Origin: Strongyloides papillosus
Taxonomy: Eukaryota > Nematoda > Chromadorea > Rhabditida > Strongyloididae
NCBI GenBank assembly: GCA_005656395.1
Contig: SRSI01000038.1
Span: 1,054,001-1,118,000 of the forward strand
Direction: 5' to 3'
DNA: 64,000 nt
The position numbers and the translations under genes are program-made. A model generated the notes under the pieces. That model did no database searches. It was not told the origin of the DNA and saw only the letters and a list, made by a program, of their open reading frames with translations. Positions 31,276 to 41,393 of this stretch are shown here, in pieces; the first letter of the stretch is position 1, and the number at the start of each line of letters is the position of its first letter.

Positions 31276-33450
31276 TTGCAGACGAGTGGAACCAAGGGAG
31301 AGCTTTTGGACAGACTTATTGAACATGATGCAAAGTTTGAGGAAGTTGGTATCATAGTATCAAAGGAACAGTTGGATCCTGAAGATTTGGACAATACGTT
31401 CTTAAGTGGAACTAGTGATATGATTGTCAAGAATGGTGAAGTTAATATCAAGAATGGTGATGGTAATGTCAAGAGTGATGACGTGGCAGATAATGATGAG
31501 TCAATTGATACGGCAAAGTTAGCAATTGACAGTAAGCGACGTGTTAGAAGTGAAAGAAACCTGGAACTCCTAAAGGCCGTACCTATGTTTAAAGAATCAA
31601 GTGGAGAAATTGAAGCCTTCATAAAAAGATTCAAATCAGCAGCAAATATCTCCGGAATCTCTCCTAATGATCCCGAGTTAACTGGGTGGCTGCTCAACAA
31701 GATTGAAGACAAGGTATTGCAAAGACTCCAGGACTGTTACGAGAATTTTGATAACATGAACGCCACTGCCATATGTTTGATTCTGAAAAGATGGTATGGT
31801 CAAAAAATAAGCGTTGCCGAAGCCGAGATAGGACTGATGACTTACCAATTAGACATTAATGATCCAAAGACATCATTGACTAGTTTGAAGGAAATGATAA
31901 GAGCAAAGTACAAAGGTTTTGAGAAATCCCAATTAAGCCAAGTATATAAGGTTGAAATAATAAAGCAAATGAATCAGATTCCATGTCTTAGAGGCTTAGT
32001 CAAGTATGCTCGCCACATGGAAGTTGAGGAACTTGAGGCCGAAATTAAATTGGAATTGAAGTTAGTGAGAAAAGAGCCGTTGATGAAGAGAAATGTTGAA
32101 AGAAGAATTCAACCAGCTAGAGAAGATGTTCCAAAGCCGGTAGTTTGTTTCAATTGTCAGATGGTAGGTCATAAATCCTTCCAGTGTAAGAAGAAGATTG
32201 AAAAGAACATAAAAGAGAGACCAGATGCCACTCCAACTAGGAAGATGATGAGAACTGTTGATGCAGAAATTCCAGCCAAAGTTGAAGACAACGATGATGA
32301 TAATTATATGGGTTTCCTGAAGTTTGAAAATTTGAATTTGAATGAATCCAAAACTAGTGAAGATGGCGATGATTTGAACTTTATGATGGTTAGAAGAAGT
32401 GAACTCCAAATAGAATCTGATGTTGAAAAGTTGTTTGATAGTAGAGAATTATCTGGACCCATGGTAGACGTTGTTGTTCAAATTGAAATGAAGCAATATC
32501 CCGCAAAAGCATTTATCGACACTGGTGCTGAGAAATCATTTGTAACATATGAATATTTGGATAAGATGTTGAGTGATAAGATTGATTTAAAAAGGTACGA
32601 GAATCCAGCAAAGTTTAAGGTTGGTGGAGATAAGTGTTGGATGTTGAAACATCAAATTCCAATAATTTTGTTTGAGCAAGATGAAAAGGTCGAAACGATT
32701 GCAGCTATTGCACCAGCAGCACAGATTTTAGCAAATAATAAGCATGAATATGATATATTGATTTCACAGACTGATGCACGAAGTTTAGGATTTTTCCTGT
32801 GTAAAAGTAAGAAAATGATTGATAAAAAAGTATTGAACCTCAAGAATGATGATGATGACTATGTATGCAATATGAGAAAAGGTTGTACCATTAGATTACC
32901 AGAAATGAAACTTATTGGTGAAATAGTTGAACCGAAGTATTATCCTGTTGCACCAAATTTGATTGATGAAGTTGAGGCAATGACTGATGAGTGGGAATAT
33001 CTTGGAATTGCAATGAAGTGTACATTTCCACTAGTTTTTCTTAATCTAGTTGCAGTGAGAAAGCAAAATGGTCAGCTGAGATTATGTCTTGATTGTCGTC
33101 CAATTAACCGTTGCTTGAATAATTATGATCAAGTACCATTGAGATTGAAGGACAACATCACACGTTTGAGAGACAGCAAGATATACTCTGTATTGGATAT
33201 TAAGAACTTTTATCTTCAGTTAAACTTACATGAAAACAATATGGATTGGTTCGGGTTTGCAAAACCAAGGAGCAGAGAGGGATATTCACTGACCCGTCTC
33301 CCCTTTGGAGCCAAGCCGTCTACAGGATTAGCACAATCTGTTGTTAACACTGTACTAGGAAGCTCCACGAATTGTATGTCCTACATTGACGACATTATTG
33401 TTTTCAGTTCAGATAGACAAGAGCATGAAGTAACATTGAATCAAATATGA
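31276..33450 (+). pseudogene. Element C gag, protease and start of RT
   Basis: Open for 724 codons after a TGA at 31249. The first residues (LGLQTSGTKGELLDRLIEHD, the first two from just before the listed start) fit the end of a SAP domain, so the true N-terminus lay upstream; an ATG at 31206 is in another frame and ends after 18 codons, pointing to an indel. Then come a capsid-like region, a CX2CX4HX4C knuckle (CFNCQMVGHKSFQC) at about 291, retropepsin (AFIDTGAEKSFV) at about 412, and RT from about 590 to the catalytic MSYIDDIIVFSS near 703. It ends at a TGA inside the RT thumb. The frame continues after the stop. Confidence 0.85.
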
Positions 33451-33663
33451 CAGTCATTTAGAAGTGTCAACTTGTTGTTGAATGAAGATAAGTCCATGTA
33501 TTATAAAGATGAGGTAAAATATCTTGGGTATAAAATCAAGCATAATACGATACAACCATTGGAAAGATCTATACAAGCAATAAAGGATATTAAGCCGCCA
33601 AGAAGAGTTAGACATTTGAGAAAGTTTCTTGGTAAGATAAATTACTATAGAAGTTTTATATGA
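33451..33663 (+). pseudogene. Element C RT thumb segment between two TGA codons
   Basis: About 70 codons in the same frame as the segments on both sides. They carry the RT thumb (LLLNEDKS, VKYLGYKI) and the connection stretch (HLRKFLGKINYYRSFI), closed by the second TGA at 33661-33663. The frame is kept exactly across both stops. Confidence 0.8.
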
Positions 33664-35436
33664 AATATTGCTGTACTAGAGATGCCGTTCACTAAAATAG
33701 TATCAAATCGTCCATCAAAGGATAAAGTTGATTGGTCAGATGAGTTGAATCAGAAATTTGAGGGAATAAAGAAAGCACTTATTAATTTGACATTAGAAAT
33801 TCCAGATCCATCCAAGCCTTATGAAATTTATACTGATAGTTCAAAGGTTGCATATGGAGCAATGTTGTCACAACGTCATGGTGGGTTGGTGAAACCAGTG
33901 ATGTTTTTTTCAAAAAAGAAGTATGAAGGTAAAAGAGCTGAATCTGCAGTGATGGGAGAATTAAAAGCAGTTGATAAAAGTTTTACCTTTTTTCATGATT
34001 ACATAAGAGGTAGAGAAGTAATAATTTACACAGACCATAAGCCATTAATTGGGTTAATTAACAACGCTGATCCGAAAAATGATTTTTTAGCAAGAGTTTT
34101 GACGCGTATTTGGATGTATTCACCAGAGATTCGGTATGTTCAGGGTTTCAAAAATATTCCAGCAGACTATCTCAGTAGAATGGATGGAGATAAGTTTCAT
34201 TTTGACAGCAAAAATTTGAAAGAGGAAGGAGACACAGTCAAGGTAATGACTGTTGATGAAAATAAAGTTAAAAAGGTGTCGAGTGATGATGAGATGATGT
34301 TAAATAAAAATGAAAAAGAGTTAAGTAAAGATAAATTGGTATTAGATGAAAGTGAGAAAGAAATAGACAAAGAGGAAATTAAAAAGACGCTAAAAGAGTT
34401 AATCATAGAGAGAAAAGACATCAAGGGTATATTAAAGAGTTTTTTTGATTTAGTTCATAAACCAAATCATCCTAGCTATACAAAAATGGTGGAAAAGATT
34501 ATTGAAGTCCTAAACGGAAAGAAATTTGAAAGAGAACAAATCGGCGCAGTACTAAAGTACATCAAAAAGATGACACAGGATTGCGAAATATGTAATGAAC
34601 ATAATGAAATAAAGAGAAAAAAGAAAAGTCTAGAAGTTTTTTGTCAGTTTGAAAAAATAGCAATGGACATAGCAGGACCTTTTAAAAAGACAAAAAAATC
34701 ATTACAAGTACTGATTATTGTCGACTATCTTATTGGTTACGTTGCATTATACCTACTTGATTCTGCTACTACTGGTAAGATAGAGAAGATCCTGATGGAA
34801 CAGTGGTTCAATATTTATGGGTATCCGAAGCAGATACACATGGACAATGCAAAAGCATTCAAAGGGCTGGAGAGGAACTTTCAAGCATTACACATTCAGT
34901 TTTCTTATGCTCTCAGTAATAAACATGTATCAAATAGTAAGGTAGAGCGTACTATCAGAAGTCTAAGATTGGCATTGCGAAAAATGTATGAAGAGACAGG
35001 GAATACATGCTTTTCACAAAAGCTTAAGGAGATCGCTTTTCAGATGAACACCACCAGGAATTCTGTTACACAACTGGTACCGGCTGAAATCATATTTTAT
35101 CACAAGCCAAGAACAGTTATTGACAATGCACAAGATGTGGAAACAGTTGTAAGGAGCAAGGAAGATGTAGAAGGAGACGTTAAAACTGCTGAACTCCTAA
35201 AAAATAACAAAAATAGAAAGATGATAGCTCCACCAACTGTTCAAGAAGGAGATCTTGTATGGATAAGAAATCCAAAGGCTGACAAAACCAAATTGGAAGC
35301 ACCCAATCAATTGGGAGAGTTGGTCAAGAGGAACAACCAGTCTTGGGAGGTGAAGGTGTCAAATGATGCCAGAAACAACAAAGCCGCCTCTGAATGGAAG
35401 CTCAGAAAGCAACCACCCATGGATTTTCAAAGTTAG
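33664..35436 (+). pseudogene. Element C RNase H and integrase
   Basis: The last segment of the gag-pol frame, about 590 codons. RNase H motifs are EIYTDSSKVAYGAML and IYTDHKPLIGL, followed by ADYLSRMDG. A Lys/Glu-rich linker of ~70 residues comes next, then the integrase zinc region (DCEICNEHN), the core with Asp in AMDIAGPF, Asp in HMDNAKAF and Glu in SKVERTIRS, and a C-terminal EGDLVWIRNPK module. It ends 9 bp before the 3' LTR, with the polypurine tract overlapping the stop region. Catalytic residues are present; only the upstream TGA codons break the gene. Confidence 0.88.
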
Positions 35437-35445
35437 AAGGGGAGA

Positions 35446-35619
35446 AGTTGGAATGTCTCCAAAAATAATGGTCAATATTCAAATTTAAAATAAAAATTAT
35501 CTATATATAAAATAGTCTTCTTATTATATAATTAATTTTATAATTATCTTTAATCATTGAATATTATATTAATTGTATTATTTTTTATTATAGATTGTTA
35601 AGACCAAATAAAATTCACT
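35446..35619 (+). repeat. 3' LTR of element C
   Basis: 174 bp, near-identical to 30989-31162, followed by the GTATA target duplication and by the continuation of the foldback arm. Confidence 0.92.
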
Positions 35620-36984
35620 GTATATGTCTTTATAATTTTTTAGTAGTCATCGATATAATCTAAATCACTAGACGATGCTACTTTTATCCAGATGAGTGAT
35701 ATTAAAGAAATCAAAATTTATTCTCATCCTTTTTAGTACACGAAATTTATTTTCGTCCTTTAAAGTTAGCAAAATTTATTTTGTTCATTTAAGTGCGCGT
35801 ATAATATATTAAGATATAAAAGTCTTTAAAAAACAAAAACCTAGGTTTTTGATGTGGTTATTTATTTTCATACTTTTTCGTTACAAATAAGTGGAATAAT
35901 CTAAAAACTTTATAATTATCAATGTCAATAATAAAAAATGCTAAATTAGATTTTTAAAAGTGCATCTTTTCAACTATGTTATTTAATAATTTCTAGATCT
36001 CTTAAGTAAATTCTTATTTTTAAAAAAAATTTAACTTCTCATATATTGGAAAAAGTAAATTTATATAAGAATAAAACACGACTCATAACTTTAGAGTAAA
36101 AAAAAAGCTACGAAAACCTTTAATTTCGGATTCATTTTAATTTCAATTTCTCCAAAAAAAATCCTCTAAAAATTAACTTCGAAATATTCATTGTGAAGTC
36201 TGAAGATTTATGAAATACTCCATTAGAGCTAGAATGCCGCGCAGCGCACGGTGAAACCACTGTTCGTTAAAAAATATTTTATTTAACCTCAGTTTGGCAC
36301 TTCTTATTTTAGTTGGGTTGATCAAGATCAAAATTTTTACACACACATACTGATTTGTGTGATATATTTCGTTAAAACACGGCGCGTTCATTTGCTGAGT
36401 AATTAGTGTGTGTGATATATTTTGTTAAAGCGCGGCGCGTTTATTAACCCAAAATTTGCACCATTTTTGTCACTTTGGATTCATTTTTCTTCATGATGGA
36501 GCAGGATTTTTAGAATTTTTATTTTAGATTCCGATTTCGCGTAATAGAATTTATATACATGCAAATTTTCAGAATCAAATTTTGAAATCTAGGGGGTCAA
36601 AATATGCTTAACGTTGCATTTTCAGAGGTGGCGTTAGTGAGTAGATATAAAAGTCTTTAAAAATTCTATAGATCGCTTATGCTAAAATCTAAAATGTTTT
36701 ATTTTATTGTATCCTTACTTAATACTATTTATTACTATAATATGATATCATCACATTATATTGAATGCTCATTATTTTATCTTTGTCAGAGGTCTCTATA
36801 CGAACACCTGTGATTATAGTATTCTAGAACGTCCCTCCAATTAATTATCTTTATAATTTTATATTGTCATTATATTATATTCTATAATAAATTCCTGCTA
36901 ACAATCTTAAAATCGTATTCAGTTTTATATTGTCTTGGTACATCCTCAAATTCCAATATCATTTCATATGTACCAAAGAGGGGA

Positions 36985-37179
36985 TGTTTCGTACGTATAT
37001 GGTTACAAGTTGTATGCTTGTCATCATCTTTTGTTATTGTATAAATACATTACTTTTTATGAAATAAAAATACTCTTACCTTTTTTACTGGTGTTATTTA
37101 TTAATCAATAACTAAATATTATTAAATATAGAATAACTATTAAACAATAGTGAAGTGAAAAATAGAAGTAATGTCTTAC
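36985..37179 (+). repeat. Possible solo LTR with internal sequence on both sides
   Basis: 195 bp starting TGTTTCGTACG. It is preceded by a polypurine tract (AAAGAGGGGA) and followed by TGGCGATTCCACC, which looks like a primer-binding site. A TATAAATA box (about 37040) and AATAAA (about 37062) lie in the expected order within it. Tract and primer site on the outer sides mean that both neighbours were element interior, as in tandem elements sharing an LTR or an inserted one-LTR circle. No coding sequence remains next to it. Confidence 0.45.
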
Positions 37180-37564
37180 TGGCGATTCCACCTGCAAGAG
37201 AAATAATAAATAAACAATTACCACTAGCAAATATAAATATACCTTTATTTAGAACTTTAAAGGGTTAATAGGGTTACAATACGTTAAAAGTGGTCCTCTA
37301 AATAGGTTCCAGTTATCTATAATAAATTAAAGTAATTAAATAAATAGTGGGAATCAAATTAACAATAAAAGTATGAATAAATTACACGAACAATAATCAT
37401 TTTAAAAGATGACATTATAATTAAGGATGACAAATATGAATGAAGAAATCATCCTCTTTTACACCTTTTATAGGTTTTAATTCCCCTCGAGACCATAAAA
37501 CTTCGTCATCATCTCACTCATTAATATAATATTTAATCTACTATCCCAAATGAAAAAAGAGCAA

Positions 37565-37612
37565 CGACCCCCGTGGGACTTGAACCCACAATCTTCTGCT
37601 TAGGAGACAGAC
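37565..37612 (-). pseudogene. tRNA-Arg(CCT) relic, 3' half
   Basis: On the minus strand: anticodon-loop 3' part (CTCCTAA), anticodon stem GCAGA, a perfect T arm (GTGGG TTCAAGT CCCAC) and the acceptor 3' strand GGGGGTC with G as discriminator. The 5' half is at 38761-38794, separated by a 1148 bp transposon, and both share the 9 bp duplication GAGACAGAC. Transcription of a working tRNA is not expected. Confidence 0.85.
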
Positions 37613-38760
37613 GGTAGCACGTAAATCCTACAATGCGTTTTTTGCCAAAAATCACACAGTGATTTTTTACCAATTTTTGTGTCAGAATTATGTTTATAAA
37701 TTAAAAAATAGATATAAATTTCTTTTATTATAAACAAAAATAATATGTAATTTTTAGTATTTTTTTGATAATTCAGTGTGTTATTTATGTTGCCATTATT
37801 TTATTAGTAAAAAAAATTTATATAATAACACTTTTAATACAAAAGATGTTTATGTTATTTTGGTTATCTATTTATACACTAATAATTAAAACATAAGATA
37901 AAAGTTTGTTAATTATTAAACAAAAGATTAATAAAATTTAACTTTTAAACAAAATTACTTTAGATTTTACAAATTTGAAGTATAGATTTTTATTATGTCA
38001 TGAATAACGTTAGTGAAATTATTTTAAACTAGAAAAAATGGTATTAATTTTAATAAAAAACAATTTTTTACTTGTAAGGTGATTATTATTCAATTAAAAC
38101 ATTAAAACAAAATTAATCTAAATTTTTACTACTCTGAAAATACAGATTTTGACTACATCATAAATAATGTTAACAAAATTATTATTCTTGTAAAAAATAT
38201 ATACTTCTTGAGATTAAAACACCAATTTTAAAGATATAAAATTCTAAGGACAACTTCTTTTTTAATATATATTGGGCATGTTTGTCCATTGGAAATATTA
38301 GAATTGTCATATTAAATAAAATAACATAATACTAATACAATTATTATTGTTAAATATAATTTAATTAAATGTGTTTTAAAAAATTTCTTAATATCAACTA
38401 TTATCAAAATAATGAATATATTTAATAGTTTATACAATTAAATACTTTATATTTTATTGGAAAATGTATAAATTAATCATTATAAAATCATACTTAATTT
38501 TATTCAAAGTGACATAAAAATTATGTGCGAATGAAACGAAAAACTATATAATGTATGTATGTGTTCGGCACGTCGGTTTATAAAACCCAGTTTCAGTTTA
38601 GTACTGAGGCTGGGGCAGTTTGGTATTTTGTATGATGGTAGTACATATATTATATGTATTACTATTATATAAAATCCTAGATTGCATTTTTTGCCAAAAA
38701 TCACACAATCCTCTAGATTGCGTTTTTTGACAAAAATTTTTGTAGGATTTACGTGCACCC
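37613..38760. mobile_element. Mutator-like non-autonomous element inside a tRNA gene
   Basis: 1148 bp, tips GG(T/G)(A/T)GCACGTAAATCCTACAA in inverted orientation at both ends, flanked by a perfect 9 bp duplication GAGACAGAC (37604-37612 and 38761-38769). A 9 bp duplication and G-starting TIRs fit the Mutator superfamily. Subterminal repeats built on GCGTTTTTTG(C/A)CAAAAATCACACA occur at both ends. The centre is AT-rich without transposase. Confidence 0.85.
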
Positions 38761-38794
38761 GAGACAGACGTCTTAGCCATTAGGCCACGGGGCC
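38761..38794 (-). pseudogene. tRNA-Arg(CCT) relic, 5' half
   Basis: On the minus strand: acceptor 5' strand GGCCCCG, D arm TGGCCTAATGGCTAAGAC and anticodon stem up to GTCTGTCTC. Pairing with the 3' half is good except for one acceptor mismatch and a D-stem A-C mismatch, so it has mutated since, or before, being split. Confidence 0.85.
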
Positions 38795-40181
38795 GTTGGA
38801 AGCGACGCTTCAAACTTAGTTGTAAAGTATAACTAATAGTAAAGATTTAAAAATTTTTTTTTATCTATTTTAATTAGAGCAGAAATTTTAATTCCAGATA
38901 AAAATTTCCACAACAGTAACTATTATTTACTACAATGTTAAAATGTATAATAATTTCATTTTACAAATAATATGAATAAACAAATAATTTTAAAATTTTT
39001 TATTAATAATAAAAATAATAATTAATCGAGATAAAGTGTAATTTTGTTATGTAGATTATTGTATGTGGGAGAATCTAGTTCTTCTGTTTTTAAGTTAAAA
39101 TGAATATCGAATAATAATTAAAATAAAAAATTTAAAATATTGAAGAGTAGTACACAAAGATCAAACTTTTATTTAATAACCAACTAATAAAATAATATGC
39201 ATAGATAACCTACAAAGGTTTTTGAGGAGAAAAAAAGTTTAACATCTATTTTATCATATTGAAAAAAAAAACTTGGACGTTTATCACATAGAATTTTGTT
39301 AAAACATTCTTGGTATATATTTATACATAATAGGAAAATATAACACTCACAAATTATTGTATCGAAATACATGGACCATTCTCTAGAATGAGACGATACA
39401 ATAATTAATTATTTTTGCATATATTTTTACGTATATGCGTACATTAGCGTCATGAAATTTTTTTTTGCGATATATTAAGTTTAAAACTTTTTGAATTGAA
39501 CTATAATAAAATTTGATTTCTTATAATTTCATACTCATCTGGATTTTTTTTTTTATTTTTGGAAGGAAAATGAAATAATTTAAAAAACATTCGCCAAATT
39601 TAAGTAAATGAAATTAACTAGAAAAATACATGAAAATAATTCATATTTATTGGTAAAATATATTATAAACACAAAAGCTACAATAAGTTACTAGATTTAT
39701 GGAAATTAAAGGTATTTGAGATTGAATTTAATTTACGTAAAGAGAAAGAAATAAGAATTATACGTTTTATTGTGCTTAAAAACGATTCAAAAATATTTGC
39801 TATCTACTTTCTACAATGGCATTGTAATTGATATATTTTTTACTACTAAATTAAAAGTTTCGAGAAATTTTAATTGATTTTCAAAAGTAGCAAATTTTGT
39901 GTTTGAAAGGTGTTAGTAAATTTGTTATATTTATGATATATTAATTCAATATATTATCAAAAAATAAATTTATTTAACATACATTCAAAATCGTCTTATA
40001 ATTTTATCGCATGCATTATTTGTATATGCCGTGATTTGATGATATTATAACTCTAAGCGGTGAAATAAATTAAGAAAAAAATTGAATTTTAAAAATTGTA
40101 TCGACCAAAATGTAAAATGAGTCAAAAAAGAGCAAAATGATCAAATGAGACGGAAAACGATACAATAATTTGTGAGTGAAT
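38795..40181. other. AT-rich stretch without recognised genes
   Basis: No gene, tRNA or clear repeat seen. The short open frames here have AT-driven composition (Ile, Leu, Phe, Lys) and no motif. Confidence 0.55.
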
Positions 40182-40328
40182 TGTAAAATTTAAATTATAA
40201 ATCGAAAATTTAAATATATTATTATTATTATGTAAATTACTATACCTATATATTATTGAAAAATAATATGTAGAGATCTTTTTTCTCCTCGGATAAACGC
40301 CAAAAATTAAATCTTCTTATAAAAATTT
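40182..40328 (+). repeat. 5' LTR of element D
   Basis: 147 bp starting TGTAAAATTTAAATT, ending TTATAAAAATTT. About 4 percent diverged from the 3' LTR. Confidence 0.85.
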
Positions 40329-40358
40329 CTGGTTAAAAAGAAGTTTAATTTCCAGTTT

Positions 40359-41393
40359 ATGAGGAGAACAAGGCTTCACTCAGATATCATTGAGAAACTA
40401 TCTACAGAAACTGTAGAAGACTACTATAAACGTTTAATAAACCAGGCCAAAGAAGACGTACAAAGGCTAGTGCACAAGCCAGTACATTCAAATTATCAAG
40501 AGTCAAAAATGTCCGACGTTAATATTTCAGAAAGAGATGACCCCATCCCTCAAAATGTCTAACTAGCATTGAACAATCTTAGAAATGACATGGTTGAAAA
40601 ATTGGATGCTTTAACAAATCAAATTGCTTTATTGTTAAAATCAAAAAATATAAATAACAATGAGCAACACTCCCCACCTCAAAATTTGAATATGTCCACA
40701 TCATCATCATTTACTGATGTTCAACTACAGGTACTTCAAGCTTTGAATAGTAATAACTTAATCAAACCTTTTGATGGCACAAATAAGAGTATTAATATTA
40801 AAACTAGGTTCAGTAACTTGTAACGATACTTCAAACAAAATGGTAAAATTTCAAGTGAATATTTTAATTATCTCCTGTTGAAACTTGATGGTGAACCGTT
40901 AGAAATTGCTTCACAGTATGATGGTAACTACTTTCAGGTCAAGAAACAGTTGATCCTCCTATTTGATTCCAACAAATCTTGTATTTCTGCTGAAAGAGAA
41001 TTAGATGGTCTGACTAGACAAATTGATAGAATACAGGATCTTGACTCCAATGCCTCCAAGATTAAAGATCTATGTCGCATTGTCTATCAAGGTAAATCAG
41101 GTGAGGAAAGACTGAAGGCACAAGCCAAGAAATTATGGTCCCTATTACGTCCTTCCATTAAAAAGGTCACGAAATTGCCGATGAGATATAATAATTTTGA
41201 TTGGGATTTGTTCATCCTCGACATAAAGCAAAGTTTTGAGATTGATAGTGCTGAATATAGAGAGAGACGATTTCCAAATAGAAACTTGAAACCACCATCT
41301 GATAGTCATAAGAAAGAAAAAAGGTGTCTCAATCTTGGATGCAAATTTCCGTATAATTACGATACTCCAACTGCAAAATGCAAAAATTTTTAA
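40359..41393 (+). pseudogene. Element D gag
   Basis: A single frame from the ATG at 40359 to TAA 41391-41393 (345 codons), with in-frame TAA codons at 40560-40562 and near 40821. An N-terminal helical region is followed by a Ser/Asn linker, a capsid start typical of Ty3/gypsy Gag (LIKPFDGTN...) and a long helical capsid. A Cys-rich end (RCLNLGCKFPYNYDTPTAKC) may stand in for a zinc knuckle, with three Cys but no matching His. The stop lies directly after the slippery heptamer. Gag would form the particle shell. Confidence 0.75.

Larger units (their letters stand above)
30989..35619 (+). mobile_element. Ty3/gypsy LTR retrotransposon C (young but coding-broken)
   Basis: A plus-strand element with two 174 bp LTRs (30989-31162 and 35446-35619) that differ at one position, flanked by GTATA on both sides (30984-30988 and 35620-35624). 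The LTRs begin AGTTGG and end TTCACT, so termini are AGT...ACT rather than TG...CA. A polypurine tract (AGAAGGGGAGA) precedes the 3' LTR. It sits inside the right arm of the foldback, so it is younger than that structure. A single gag-pol frame is interrupted by TGA at 33448-33450 and 33661-33663 and lacks a clean start. Confidence 0.95.
28505..36592. mobile_element. Large foldback (inverted-repeat) element, interrupted by later insertions
   Basis: The left arm 28505-30160 is the reverse complement of a right arm made of 30690-30988 plus 35620-36592, the two right pieces being separated by element C. Removing the MITE (28769-29200) and element C leaves arms of about 1.2-1.3 kb and a ~530 bp centre. 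The centre (30165-30690) contains a diverged direct copy of about 29870-30130 and an inverted copy of 29655-29830, so the structure was itself rearranged. Landmarks in both arms include CCTAGGTTTTTG, GTGCGCGTATAATATATTAAG and a CGCGCCG patch. No coding capacity seen. Confidence 0.75.

Noticed and set aside
33448..33663. Reassignment of TGA to a sense codon
   Set aside because: TAA stops are equally common in the other broken repeats, and the LINE frame ends at a TGA in the expected place, so a changed code is not supported.
36188..38813. Minus-strand open frames of 60-85 aa across the tRNA relic and foldback edge
   Set aside because: They run through TIR sequence and the tRNA half without any motif.
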